A stretch of DNA of 64,000 bases, from positions 330,476 through 394,475 of the forward strand of contig DAOTJE010000001.1 of the NCBI GenBank assembly GCA_035448545.1, read 5' to 3'. Below are positions 19,055 to 27,088 of the stretch, piece after piece (positions within the stretch are counted from its first letter, which is position 1; each line of letters starts with the position of its first letter). A program made the position numbers and the translations under genes. The notes beneath the pieces were generated by a model, which searched no databases, was not told where the DNA came from, and worked only from the letters and a program-made list of their open reading frames with translations. Source of the stretch: Anaerobaca sp035448545. GTDB lineage: Bacteria; Planctomycetota; Phycisphaerae; Sedimentisphaerales; Anaerobacaceae.

Positions 19055-19166
19055 CACCGGCTCGTCTCCGCTTGCTCGGCTGCACCGCCGTTGCGCGTTG
19101 ACGGGTGGGGGCGGTCCGGGTATGGTGTGGGCGGCGTTGTGATCGGCAGACCATGAACGGGCGGCT

Positions 19167-20387
19167 ATGCGACCGGAAACGGATTTCGACATTGTCATCA
19201 TCGGAGGCGGTATTGTAGGATTGGCCTCGGCGTACAAGCTTGTGCAGAGGCATCCGCAGGTCCGTCTGGCGGTGCTGGAGAAGGAGGACCGGCTGGCGAC
19301 CCACCAGAGCGGCCGCAATTCCGGCGTGATCCATTCGGGCCTCTACTACAAGCCCGGCTCCGCCAAAGCGAAGACCTGCGCCGCCGGACGCAAGGAATTG
19401 ATCGCCTTCGCCCGGCAATACAAAATTCCGCACGACATCTGCGGCAAGATCATCGTTGCCACCGACCCGCGCGAGCTGCCCGCCATGGAGCGAATCTTCC
19501 AGAACGGCCTGGCCAACGGGGTCGAAGGCCTGGAGAAGATCGGGCCCGGGCGAATCAAGCAGATCGAGCCATCCGTCGCCGGCATCGGAGGCCTTCACGT
19601 CCCCAGCGCCGGGATCATCGACTTCGTCGCGGTGGCCGAGCAGTTGGCCGAACTGATCTGCGAGCACCGGCCGGAGAACAAGGTCCTCACCGGCTATCGG
19701 GTCGAGTCCTTCGACAGGCACGATTTCTACCTGAACATCAGGACCTCTCGCGGGCAGGTCAGCACGCGCTACGTCGTCAACTGCGCCGGTCTCCAATCCG
19801 ACCGGATCGCCTGGATGGACCGTGTTGATCCCGGCGTCAGGATCGTCCCATTTCGCGGGGACTATTGTGATTTGAGCCCGGAAGCGGCGCAAAAGGTGAG
19901 GAATCTGGTCTATCCCGTACCCGATCCGGCCTTCCCGTTCCTGGGCGTGCACTTCACACGCATGCTCTCCGGCGGCGTGGAGTGCGGCCCCAGCGCGGTC
20001 TTCTCCTTTAAGAGGGAAGGCTACGGCAAGACGGATTTCAGCCTTCAGGACACATGGGATGCCCTGTCGTACCGGGGCACCTGGCGTCTGTTCCTTCGCC
20101 ACTGGCGCTACGGGCTGGGCGAGTGTGCCCGCACGTTCTCGAAGAAGCGGCTGGTCGCGCAGCTCCAACGGCTGGTGCCCTCGCTGACCGTCGAAGACCT
20201 TCGGCCCGGGAACGCCGGCATCCGCGCGCAGGCCTTAGGCCCCAGAGGCGAGTTGGTGGATGATTTCAAGATCGAAGCGACGCAGAACGCGATTCACGTT
20301 CTGAACGCACCGTCGCCGGCGGCAACCGCCTGCCTGGCCATCGGCGATCACATCTGCGGACTCGCGACGGAGCGATTTCAATTGTGA
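19167..20387 (+). CDS. lhgO: L-2-hydroxyglutarate oxidase
   Basis: 406-residue FAD-dependent oxidase of the DAO family. The dinucleotide-binding motif DIVIIGGGIVGLASAYKL is at residues 8-25; SGRNSGVIHSGLYYKPGS follows at about 49-66, a hallmark of LhgO/L2HGDH that holds the flavin and substrate. Later marks are VNCAGLQSDRIA, FRGDYCDL and the C-terminal NAPSPAATACLAIGDHI. The enzyme oxidises L-2-hydroxyglutarate to 2-oxoglutarate and passes electrons to the membrane quinone pool or oxygen. It is followed after 9 bp by the CGGC gene, and may share its transcript. Confidence 0.93.
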   Translation: MRPETDFDIVIIGGGIVGLASAYKLVQRHPQVRLAVLEKEDRLATHQSGRNSGVIHSGLYYKPGSAKAKTCAAGRKELIAFARQYKIPHDICGKIIVATDPRELPAMERIFQNGLANGVEGLEKIGPGRIKQIEPSVAGIGGLHVPSAGIIDFVAVAEQLAELICEHRPENKVLTGYRVESFDRHDFYLNIRTSRGQVSTRYVVNCAGLQSDRIAWMDRVDPGVRIVPFRGDYCDLSPEAAQKVRNLVYPVPDPAFPFLGVHFTRMLSGGVECGPSAVFSFKREGYGKTDFSLQDTWDALSYRGTWRLFLRHWRYGLGECARTFSKKRLVAQLQRLVPSLTVEDLRPGNAGIRAQALGPRGELVDDFKIEATQNAIHVLNAPSPAATACLAIGDHICGLATERFQL

Positions 20388-20396
20388 GAAGCTGAT

Positions 20397-20819
20397 ATGA
20401 TCGACCTGGCGGCGAAGCGGTACATCGTTCTGGTGCAATGTCATATCGTCAAGGAACGCTGCCCGGGCTACCTTTGTGAGAAGGCCTTCCACGAGCGGAC
20501 CGGCGGCTTTGCGCCGTATCCGAAAGACCATGCATACCGGATGCTCTCGATGACCTGCGGCGGCTGCTGTGGACGCGCCCTGCATCGAAAACTCACGCTG
20601 CTGCTCCGGACGATCGGCAAGCAGGAAGGAATCACCAGAGAGCAGATCGTGGTGCAACTGTCCTCGTGTATCACGAACGACAACTTCCACGCACCGCCGT
20701 GCCCCCACCTGGACTACCTTCGGGCGCTGATCGCGCGAATCCAACTCGACGTGCTCGATGCCAGCGTCATCAGCGCGACCGCCGAGAAGCGAAGACGAGA
20801 GGGGCGATATCAGTCCTGA
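20397..20819 (+). CDS. CGGC domain protein
   Basis: 140 residues. The name-giving motif is visible as SMTCGGCCGRALHRKLTLLL around residues 51-70, together with other cysteines (ERCPGYLCEKAF and CPHLDYLR) that suggest metal binding. CGGC-domain proteins are small, cytosolic and uncharacterised. It sits between lhgO and priA with gaps of 9 and 10 bp, so all three may be co-transcribed. Confidence 0.8.
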   Translation: MIDLAAKRYIVLVQCHIVKERCPGYLCEKAFHERTGGFAPYPKDHAYRMLSMTCGGCCGRALHRKLTLLLRTIGKQEGITREQIVVQLSSCITNDNFHAPPCPHLDYLRALIARIQLDVLDASVISATAEKRRREGRYQS

Positions 20820-20829
20820 GTCGAACACC

Positions 20830-23190
20830 ATGACAAGGAAGCACGCGACGCCCAGTCTGTTCGCCTCCCAGGAACCGCCCGAGCCGGCGTGCACGCACAT
20901 TATCCGCGTGGCCCTGGCCTCGGCGGCGGACACGGAATTCGACTACCTCGTGCCCGATGCGCTTTGGCCCATCGAAGTCGGACGTCGTGTCGAGGTGCCG
21001 TTCGGCAGGGGCAACAAACCTGAGGTCGGTTTCTGCGTCGAGTCGGACGTTGTGCCCGCGAGGGCTTTCGACAGGGTGGGCCGACAGGTCCGTCTCAAGC
21101 GGGTCGCCGGCGTTCTCGACGCCGAGCCGCTGCTTGGCCCCGACCTGATGGAGCTGGCGCGGTGGATCGGCGACTATTACGTCTGTCCGCTCGGCCAGGT
21201 GCTGGCGGCGATGGTGCCCGGTGCGGTCAAGCGGGCAGCCGGCGTCAAGAAGCAGCGCTGCGTATATCTTGGCGCACGGGCCGAGGAGATCGCGGCGAAT
21301 CTCCGCAGCGCCACACAGAAGCGGATCGTCAGTTTCCTGGGCGAGCGCAAGGCGCTGACAGTTGACTCGGCGGTCGAGATGGACGAATTGGTTGCGGCGG
21401 TTGATTGCCGCGCGCCTGCGGTCAAGCGACTGGCTGAGAAGGGCATCGTCAAGGTCACGGTGAAGAAGGTCCTGCACGCCTTGCCGGTGGTGCCCGAGGC
21501 GATGGCTCTTCCCGAACGTGAGGTCGTGCTGAATGCCGACCAGCAGCGCGGGCTCGAACAGATCGTGCGTCAGATCGAGTCCGGTCGCTTCGGCGTCACC
21601 CTCCTGCATGGCGTCACCGACAGCGGCAAGACCGAACTGTACATCCGTGCGATCGAGGCGGTTCTCCGGAAGGGCAAGGCGGCCATCGTGCTGCTGCCGG
21701 AGATCGCGCTAACCGCCCAGACGGTGCAGCGATTCAGCGCGCGGTTCGCGCGGATCGCCGTAATGCACTCCGGCCTGACCGCCGGCCAGCGCAACGTCCA
21801 ATGGCAGAAGATTCGAGACGGCCAGACCGATGTTGTGATCGGTGCCCGCTCGGCGGTCTTTGCGCCACTGCCCAACTTGGGGATTGTGGTTGTCGACGAG
21901 GAACACGAGCCGAGCTACAAACAGGATACCGCCCCGCGCTACCACGGCCGGGACGTGGCCATCAAACGGGCCCAACTGGCCGGCGCGCACTGCATCTTGG
22001 GTAGCGCCACCCCTTCGCTGGAGAGCCTTCACAACAGTCGCACCAGGTCCAGCTTCACTCTCGTCCGTCTTCCCAGACGCGTGATGGACCTGCCGATGCC
22101 CGAGATGAAGCTGGTCGATATGCGGGCGCGCGATGCCGTCGCCGACCGGCGGGACCTGCTCAGCCAGCCTCTGGCTGCGCACCTGGCCGAGACGCTGGCG
22201 CGGAAGGAGCAGGCGATCCTCTTGCTGAACCGGCGAGGCTACAGCAACTTCGTCTTCTGCCCTTCCTGCAAATACATGCTGCAATGCCGCAACTGCGACG
22301 CAGCGCTGACCTTCCACAAGACATCGCGTTCGACCGCGCCCATGAAAACCGTTACCGGCCGGCATATGGACTTCGGCTATGCGATCTGCCACCATTGTCT
22401 GGCCCAGACGCTGGTCCCGCGGGACTGTCCCGTGTGCGGCAAGGCGATGACTATGATCGGCCTGGGTTCGCAGCGGCTCGAAGAGGAGTTGGCGGCGAGA
22501 TTCCCGCAGGCTCGGGTTCGGCGGGTCGACAGCGATTCCATGGCCAGCCAGGACTACTACCGGCTCCTGAAGGAATTCGGCCAGGGCCGCATCGATATCC
22601 TGGCCGGTACCCAGATCCTCGCCAAGGGCCTGCACTTTCCCAACGTCACGTTGGTGGGCGTTGTCAGCGCCGATACGTGCCTGTATTTACCGGACTTTCG
22701 GTCCAACGAGCGGACGTTTCAATTGATCTCGCAGGTGGCCGGGCGGGCCGGACGCTCGGAGAAGCATGGCACCGTCTTCGTCCAGACGTATTTTCCCGAC
22801 CAGCCGACGATCCAGTTCGCCCTCCGGCAGGATTTCGAGGGCTTCGTCCGTGAGGAGATGAAGCACCGCGAGGTCTGCACGCTGCCTCCGCTGTGGCGTT
22901 TGGCGACGATTGTGATGCGTGACGAGACGTACGACCGGCTCGAAACCGCCGCCCATAAGATGCGTGTGCGGATCGATGAGATCATCGCCCACCACGGCCT
23001 TCAGGCGAAGGTCCGCGGCCCGATGCCCGCGGTCATCAGTCGGATTCAGCGGTTTCATCGCCTGCAGATCGTAATCCAGGCGCCGACCGCCGCGATCATG
23101 GGAAAGCTGTTTACCAGCCTGCGGAGCGCCCCACCGATCCGTCCGGCGGTGAAAATTGCTGTTGACATCGACCCGGTCGACTTGTTATAG
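20830..23190 (+). CDS. priA: Primosomal protein N' (replication restart helicase)
   Basis: 786-residue superfamily 2 helicase that reloads the replisome at stalled forks. An N-terminal 3'-DNA-binding domain begins with RVALASAADTEFDYLVP. The helicase core has Walker A GVTDSGKTE at residues 261-269, DEEH at 356-359, and two zinc sites: CPSCKYMLQCRNC and CHHCL with CPVCGKAM. Motifs GTQILAKGLHFPNVTLVGV and QVAGRAGRSEKHG follow. The start at 20830 is the first ATG after the CGGC gene; upstream codons are unlike the family. Its 3' end overlaps the open frame of the integrase running on the other strand. Confidence 0.96.
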   Translation: MTRKHATPSLFASQEPPEPACTHIIRVALASAADTEFDYLVPDALWPIEVGRRVEVPFGRGNKPEVGFCVESDVVPARAFDRVGRQVRLKRVAGVLDAEPLLGPDLMELARWIGDYYVCPLGQVLAAMVPGAVKRAAGVKKQRCVYLGARAEEIAANLRSATQKRIVSFLGERKALTVDSAVEMDELVAAVDCRAPAVKRLAEKGIVKVTVKKVLHALPVVPEAMALPEREVVLNADQQRGLEQIVRQIESGRFGVTLLHGVTDSGKTELYIRAIEAVLRKGKAAIVLLPEIALTAQTVQRFSARFARIAVMHSGLTAGQRNVQWQKIRDGQTDVVIGARSAVFAPLPNLGIVVVDEEHEPSYKQDTAPRYHGRDVAIKRAQLAGAHCILGSATPSLESLHNSRTRSSFTLVRLPRRVMDLPMPEMKLVDMRARDAVADRRDLLSQPLAAHLAETLARKEQAILLLNRRGYSNFVFCPSCKYMLQCRNCDAALTFHKTSRSTAPMKTVTGRHMDFGYAICHHCLAQTLVPRDCPVCGKAMTMIGLGSQRLEEELAARFPQARVRRVDSDSMASQDYYRLLKEFGQGRIDILAGTQILAKGLHFPNVTLVGVVSADTCLYLPDFRSNERTFQLISQVAGRAGRSEKHGTVFVQTYFPDQPTIQFALRQDFEGFVREEMKHREVCTLPPLWRLATIVMRDETYDRLETAAHKMRVRIDEIIAHHGLQAKVRGPMPAVISRIQRFHRLQIVIQAPTAAIMGKLFTSLRSAPPIRPAVKIAVDIDPVDLL

Positions 23191-24535
23191 CTTGCAATCC
23201 TTCGCGACGCGTGCTATACTGCATGTTTCGACGACCGGGGAGTAGCTCAGCTTGGCTTAGAGCGCTGCGTTCGGGACGCAGAGGTCGCAGGTTCAAATCC
23301 TGTCTCCCCGATTTCCCCTCGTCCCCCGTAAGACCATTTGACAGCAAGGGTTTATGAAGGGCAGGCGTGACATTCGATTGCAGTTGATGCACCATATTCG
23401 CACCTAAATTACCCGAAAGCACCGCGTCGGCCACCTTCTCGGTGATGCCCGCGAGGCGATCATTGCGAGCGCGACCATAGATGTTCGCGGTCAGGTGGGG
23501 GGTACTGTGGCGGGCCAGTTCTTGGGCCTCCCGGTGCGTGGCTCCTGCCTCGTATGTAAATGTGACGAACGCCGTGCGCAGGGCGTGGAAGGCAATCTTC
23601 CCCTCGGCGGTCTTCTTCGGTATTCCCGCCCGAATCAGGTCTTTGTCCAGTTCCCTGGCTGGATGGGAGGGCACATACAGCAGGGCGTCGGGAGGGCACA
23701 GGTACTGGCGAAAAAACTGAGCGTAGAGGCTTGGCACGAGGCCGCTTCCCGCGAAGGTTTCGAGCTCTTTCACAAGGCGGTGCGGCAGTGGCTGAAAACC
23801 GGCCTTGCGGTTCTTGGTCCAGGCGGGGTCCAGTTTCAGGCCCATGTTGACGGTATCCAGGTGCCGCCGGGTCAGAGATCGGAGTTCCCCGGCGCGAAGC
23901 CCGGTCACCATTGCGATGACGTAGAGAATCTTCAGGTGCGGCGCCGCTACCTTCAAGAGGCGTTGTGTCTCGTCCAGGCTCAAAGCGCGATACTGGGATC
24001 GTGGTGTCGTGTCGATCTTGCTCAATTTGGCCAGTGGGTTGTCCTGTAAATAGCCGCGAATGACGAGCCAATTGCACAAGCTGCGAAGGGCCTCGACGAG
24101 ATTGCCAATTGTTTTGCCCGTTTTGCCTCGGGCGGCCAGTTCGCGGATCGTTGCTTCAACACGTGGCAGCAGGCCGTCCAAGTCGCCCAACGTTTTTAGT
24201 TCCAATGTCTGGGCCCATGAGGTCAAGTGACGGGACTTGTAGTAGGCGTGTTTCGTTGCCCATGCCCTGCCTTTGTGCCCACCCTGCGCCCGTCCCCAAG
24301 CGAGGTATTCGGCCACGGCCTCCATGAACGGGCGACCCCTGTGCTTCAAGTGTGTTTGCGACGGCTCGCGATAGCCGAGCCGGATCTGTCGATGGTCGTC
24401 CTCCAGCTTCCTCGCGATGCGGAGGGTTTCGGACCGCTTTGTTGTGCCCGTGAAGTATTTTTTCTTCCCCGTCTGGTCGATGAAAAACCCCTGGTATCGA
24501 CCGCTTGTGCTTGGCTTGTGCCTCACTCCGGCCAT
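23111..24535 (-). CDS. int: Tyrosine recombinase (integrase), C-terminus replaced by integration
   Basis: Catalyses site-specific integration and excision. The catalytic set is visible: R214 in MVTGLRAGEL, H317 and R320 in FHALRTAF, H343 in ELARHST, and the nucleophile Y353 in LTANIYGRA. An N-terminal arm and SAM-like core-binding domain occupy residues 1-165. The start at 24535 has GTGAGG 5 bp before it and abuts the stop of the upstream gene. Residue 415 is the last one before the frame leaves the att core; the 59 residues after it are antisense of tRNA-Pro and of the priA end. In the excised circle the frame would instead continue into the 95-residue tail encoded at 42487-42774, giving 510 residues. 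Confidence 0.93.
   Translation of the reverse strand: MAGVRHKPSTSGRYQGFFIDQTGKKKYFTGTTKRSETLRIARKLEDDHRQIRLGYREPSQTHLKHRGRPFMEAVAEYLAWGRAQGGHKGRAWATKHAYYKSRHLTSWAQTLELKTLGDLDGLLPRVEATIRELAARGKTGKTIGNLVEALRSLCNWLVIRGYLQDNPLAKLSKIDTTPRSQYRALSLDETQRLLKVAAPHLKILYVIAMVTGLRAGELRSLTRRHLDTVNMGLKLDPAWTKNRKAGFQPLPHRLVKELETFAGSGLVPSLYAQFFRQYLCPPDALLYVPSHPARELDKDLIRAGIPKKTAEGKIAFHALRTAFVTFTYEAGATHREAQELARHSTPHLTANIYGRARNDRLAGITEKVADAVLSGNLGANMVHQLQSNVTPALHKPLLSNGLTGDEGKSGRQDLNLRPLRPERSALSQAELLPGRRNMQYSTRREGLQAITSRPGRCQQQFSPPDGSVGRSAGW
23236..23311 (+). tRNA. tRNA-Pro (anticodon CGG)
   Basis: All four stems fold without mismatch: acceptor CGGGGAG/CTCCCCG, D stem GCTC/GAGC, anticodon stem CTGCG/CGCAG with loop TTCGGGA, T stem GCAGG/CCTGT with TTCAAAT. 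The anticodon CGG reads CCG proline codons; the first base C and discriminator A fit tRNA-Pro. CCA is not encoded. It lies 45 bp after priA. Its 3' half from 23290 is the left attachment core of the integrative element, which restores the tRNA intact. Confidence 0.95.
23290..23320 (+). repeat. Left attachment site (attL core)
   Basis: 31 bp beginning GGTTCAAATCC and ending ATTTCCCCTC, identical to 42774-42804. It covers the T-loop to 3' end of tRNA-Pro plus 9 bp. Identity ends at 23321 (G against T). Confidence 0.92.
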
Positions 24536-24536
24536 G

Positions 24537-24716
24537 CTACTGCCTCACTTTTTGCCAACATGCCTGAAGATAAGCCGAGACGGACAAACCGCTCCTGCGC
24601 GCGTCCTCCATGAGTGTTTTGTGCTCGGCGCGCGTCATTCGAAGGGTGACGATCTCGGAAAGTCGCTCGCTGGCCTTCTTCGGCGGCCTGCCCATTTTCT
24701 TTTTTCTGTTGGCCAT
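24537..24716 (-). CDS. Ribbon-helix-helix / MobC-like small DNA-binding protein
   Basis: 59 residues: a basic GRPPKK arm, then SEIVTLRMTRAEHKTLMEDA and RRSGLSVSAYLQACW, the strand-helix-helix pattern of CopG/Arc and MobC-like proteins. Its TAG stop is one base from the integrase ATG, so it is the first gene of an int operon and may control int or act as a recombination directionality accessory. The promoter -10 box lies 6 bp before this ATG, so the message is leaderless or translation begins at the second Met (residue 8). Confidence 0.75.
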   Translation of the reverse strand: MANRKKKMGRPPKKASERLSEIVTLRMTRAEHKTLMEDARRSGLSVSAYLQACWQKVRQ

Positions 24717-24722
24717 GATAGC

Positions 24723-24752
24723 ATTATACTTTACGTAATCGAATTAAGTCAA
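24723..24752 (-). promoter_or_regulatory. Promoter of the RHH-int operon with palindrome
   Basis: On the minus strand: TTGACT, 18-bp spacer, TATAAT. The spacer holds the palindrome TTACGTAA (24731-24738), a possible operator for the adjacent ribbon-helix-helix protein. Confidence 0.6.
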
Positions 24753-25018
24753 GCGCTGATTTGAGAGATTCTTCGTTGCAAGTGCTCGGCTTCCTTCCTG
24801 GCGGCCTCCAGCCGTCTGCTGATGTGCTCCCGCAAGGCCCGCACAGTCCAAGTCGGTTCACCGAACAGCCGAACGCTCGGGGGTAGCTCGCCCCGCTCGA
24901 CGGCGCGTTTGATGCTCACGCGATGCCGGCCGAACATTGCGGCCAGCGTTTTTTCGCTGAGTAATGTATCTGGCGACAGGTCGCCAAGATCGCGGATGAT
25001 TCCTGTTTCGTTGGTCAC
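24749..25018 (-). CDS. Excisionase/AlpA-like helix-turn-helix protein
   Basis: 89 residues from a GTG start with AAGGAG upstream. SEKTLAAMFGRHRVSIKRAVERGELPP is a helix-turn-helix of the MerR/Xis type, with RLFGEPTWTVRALREHISRRL following as the wing and a basic C-terminal helix. Small proteins of this kind next to an integrase usually bias recombination toward excision or regulate the element. The start overlaps the stop of the gene before it by 4 bp (GTGA), indicating translational coupling. The 3' end overlaps the -35 box of the RHH-int promoter. Confidence 0.7.
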   Translation of the reverse strand: MTNETGIIRDLGDLSPDTLLSEKTLAAMFGRHRVSIKRAVERGELPPSVRLFGEPTWTVRALREHISRRLEAARKEAEHLQRRISQISA

Positions 25019-25512
25019 GACTTGGCTCCTTGTTTTGTCCGGCCGGGTGGCCGCTGTCCTCGCCGTTCGCGCAGACCGGTGATGATGGCGTGTTCAAAGC
25101 AACGGAGCACCTCCAGCTCCGTCACGTCGCCGGCCCCGGCCCGGGCGCGCTGGATGGCGTGGAGCGAAGGAAGGCGCGTAGCAATCTGACGGCGCAGAAT
25201 GTCGATGACATCACCCGCCGCGCGGCTTTGTAGCCACGCCAGACGCAGCTCGAAAAAGGCCCGGTGGAGGATCTCCACTGCCGTCCGGATGTCCGGGACA
25301 AAATCGAGCAACTCGGCCGCCGCGCGCATGAGGGCTTCGTCCCGCGCGGCGAACCGTCGTTCGACTTCTGACGCGTCGTATGTTGTGGTCCCGTCGTCGG
25401 CCTCGTGGCGCAGGCCCAACTCGTGGAGTAAGAATTCCATCCGGTCGCGGTCGAGTCCGTGCCGGGCCGCCAGTTGGGTCGATGTCAACAATTCTCGCTT
25501 GTCCATGTCCAT
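25015..25512 (-). CDS. Hypothetical protein with N-terminal HTH-like segment
   Basis: 165 residues. The N-terminal LLTSTQLAARHGLDRDRMEFLLHELGLR and YDASEVERRFAARDEAL look like a helix-turn-helix binding domain of the kind used in small phage regulators. The C-terminal half is helical (ELLDFVPDIRTAVEILHRAFFELRLAWLQSRAAGDVIDILRRQ) and resembles terminase-small-subunit or Nu1-like architecture in outline only. Good ribosome site AGGAGAA. Overlaps the excisionase-like gene by 4 bp. Function unknown. Confidence 0.65.
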   Translation of the reverse strand: MDMDKRELLTSTQLAARHGLDRDRMEFLLHELGLRHEADDGTTTYDASEVERRFAARDEALMRAAAELLDFVPDIRTAVEILHRAFFELRLAWLQSRAAGDVIDILRRQIATRLPSLHAIQRARAGAGDVTELEVLRCFEHAIITGLRERRGQRPPGRTKQGAKS

Positions 25513-25524
25513 TTCTCCTTTTGT

Positions 25525-25908
25525 TTAGTGTTCCCAACGTTCTTCGTCGCCGGCGCCGACAAGCGCCGGTTCGTTTTTCTGCTTCTGGGTGTATCGCCAA
25601 GCGGCCCTCCGCATCAGGCGGGCCAGTTTTTCTTCGGTTGTGTGTGGCGCCCGTCGCCCGTTCTCCTTTGCAATGCGGCGGATATTTTCAAGCAGGATGT
25701 CGCACGCGGTATTGGCGTCTTCCGGGCTCGCGCACAGCGCGAACGGCGCCCACGTCACTGGCCGGCCCTTTGCGGAGAGCCGACATGTCGATTTGAGGGA
25801 CTCGTCGAGGCTCGCGATGTTGAAGCAAATTTCATTGTTGTAGACGGACACTTCGGCCACCCACAGGCGATGGAGGGCCAGTTCGATCAGTCGTTGGATC
25901 TCAGTCAT
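25525..25908 (-). CDS. Hypothetical protein (127 aa)
   Basis: GAGGAGC precedes the ATG at 25908. The product begins MTEIQRLIELALHRLW, is mixed alpha/beta in look and ends with a basic helix (RLMRRAAWRYTQKQKNE). No family recognised. It overlaps the ATPase gene by 8 bp and lies 12 bp before the next gene, so it belongs to the same minus-strand operon. Confidence 0.6.
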   Translation of the reverse strand: MTEIQRLIELALHRLWVAEVSVYNNEICFNIASLDESLKSTCRLSAKGRPVTWAPFALCASPEDANTACDILLENIRRIAKENGRRAPHTTEEKLARLMRRAAWRYTQKQKNEPALVGAGDEERWEH

Positions 25909-27088
25909 CGCGTTTTTTGCTCCTCAAAATGACCCCCAGTTCGTGGAGCGTCAAAGCGCCAGTGTCTCCTGGCTCTTTTCCATTTTCGAAATGATATGCC
26001 AGCCGCATGTTCTCGCCTTCGCTAGACCTCGTTTTCAGGAGGTACATGGTCCGGTTGTGCGTCCGTTCGTCCGTTCCGCACGGCGTCTTGACCCGAGAGA
26101 CTTTGGCATCGTGGCTTTCGAGCCAGATGACGCTGTCGAGCGACCGTGCCCACGCGGCCCCCCCCGCAACGTTGTCGAGATCGGGCAGGCGACCACCGCC
26201 CTTTTTGGGGTGCGTGACAACGATCAACGAAGCGCCCGACATCCTGACCGCTTGCTCCACGCGGGACAGAAACTTCTCGTCCTCGACCCACGGATCGCCC
26301 TGGCGCATCAAGGCCGTCGTCGGGTCGATTATGATGATCCGGAACCCCTGGGCCGCTCGTTGCTCGACCCATTCGGCGCCCTGTGAGATGGTGAACTGGT
26401 TTGGGACGGTGTAGATCGATTCCCCGATATGATTGAGGAACTCACGATGCTCCGCGAATAGGCGACGAACGGTGTCTGGATGTTCTCGAACCCAGTCGCT
26501 CCGCGTCAGATCGGCGATATTTGTACGCTGCGCCAGTATCCGGTTGAGATGGAAGCTCCGGCTGCGCTCAAGCTCCAGGACGGCGACTTTGATCCCCCGT
26601 TCGATCCAAACGGCAAGTGACTGGGTAATAGCGAAGCTCTTGGAGGCACCGCCGGCACCGACAAGTCCAAGTCGCGAGCCAGGCGTCAGGCCTTGGACCA
26701 GGCCGGTGAGCCAAGGCCACGGCCACGCTATGTTGACAAACCTCCCGGCGATCTGATCCTCGATCTGGGCGCCCAACTCAGATGCCGGGTCCGCCACCGC
26801 AACGGGCCGGGCAGGCGATGGCTCACCGCCAACCCAGTATGGTCCCCATATTTCTCGGTTCACTCGCTCCTGCAACTCATGGAGGTCACCACCGGCGCCG
26901 CACCGCCGGCACTTAAATCGGACGATGCCATCGCGAGCCGCGTAGACGACGACGCTTCCGGAAATGTCGATGCAGAACGGGCACCAGATCTTTACCTTCC
27001 CCCCTTCGCCCTCTACGCTTGCGCCGGCCGCCTTCAGCGCGGTGATCAGCGCGGGCCTGCTCCGACGTTCGGCATCGACTTGCGTCAT
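25901..27088 (-). CDS. Zinc-ribbon RecA-like ATPase (RepA/helicase-loader type)
   Basis: 395 residues. An N-terminal zinc ribbon uses C36, C39, C60 and C63 (IWCPFC and KCRRC), like the CHC2 finger of primases. The ATPase domain has the loop LVGAGGASKS ending K150-S151, with serine where most Walker A loops have glycine, and Walker B FRIIIIDPTTAL at about 250-260. VVTHPKKGGG and GGAAWARSLDSVIWLE follow, as in the AAA_25/RepA hexameric helicases of plasmids and phages. It probably loads or acts as the replicative helicase of the element. ATG overlaps the stop of the upstream replication gene (ATGA). The alternative upstream start adds 51 unlikely residues. Confidence 0.8.
   Translation of the reverse strand: MTQVDAERRSRPALITALKAAGASVEGEGGKVKIWCPFCIDISGSVVVYAARDGIVRFKCRRCGAGGDLHELQERVNREIWGPYWVGGEPSPARPVAVADPASELGAQIEDQIAGRFVNIAWPWPWLTGLVQGLTPGSRLGLVGAGGASKSFAITQSLAVWIERGIKVAVLELERSRSFHLNRILAQRTNIADLTRSDWVREHPDTVRRLFAEHREFLNHIGESIYTVPNQFTISQGAEWVEQRAAQGFRIIIIDPTTALMRQGDPWVEDEKFLSRVEQAVRMSGASLIVVTHPKKGGGRLPDLDNVAGGAAWARSLDSVIWLESHDAKVSRVKTPCGTDERTHNRTMYLLKTRSSEGENMRLAYHFENGKEPGDTGALTLHELGVILRSKKRDD

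Noticed and set aside
20758..20829. Longer priA start
   Set aside because: Would overlap the CGGC gene; the family N-terminus follows the ATG at 20830.
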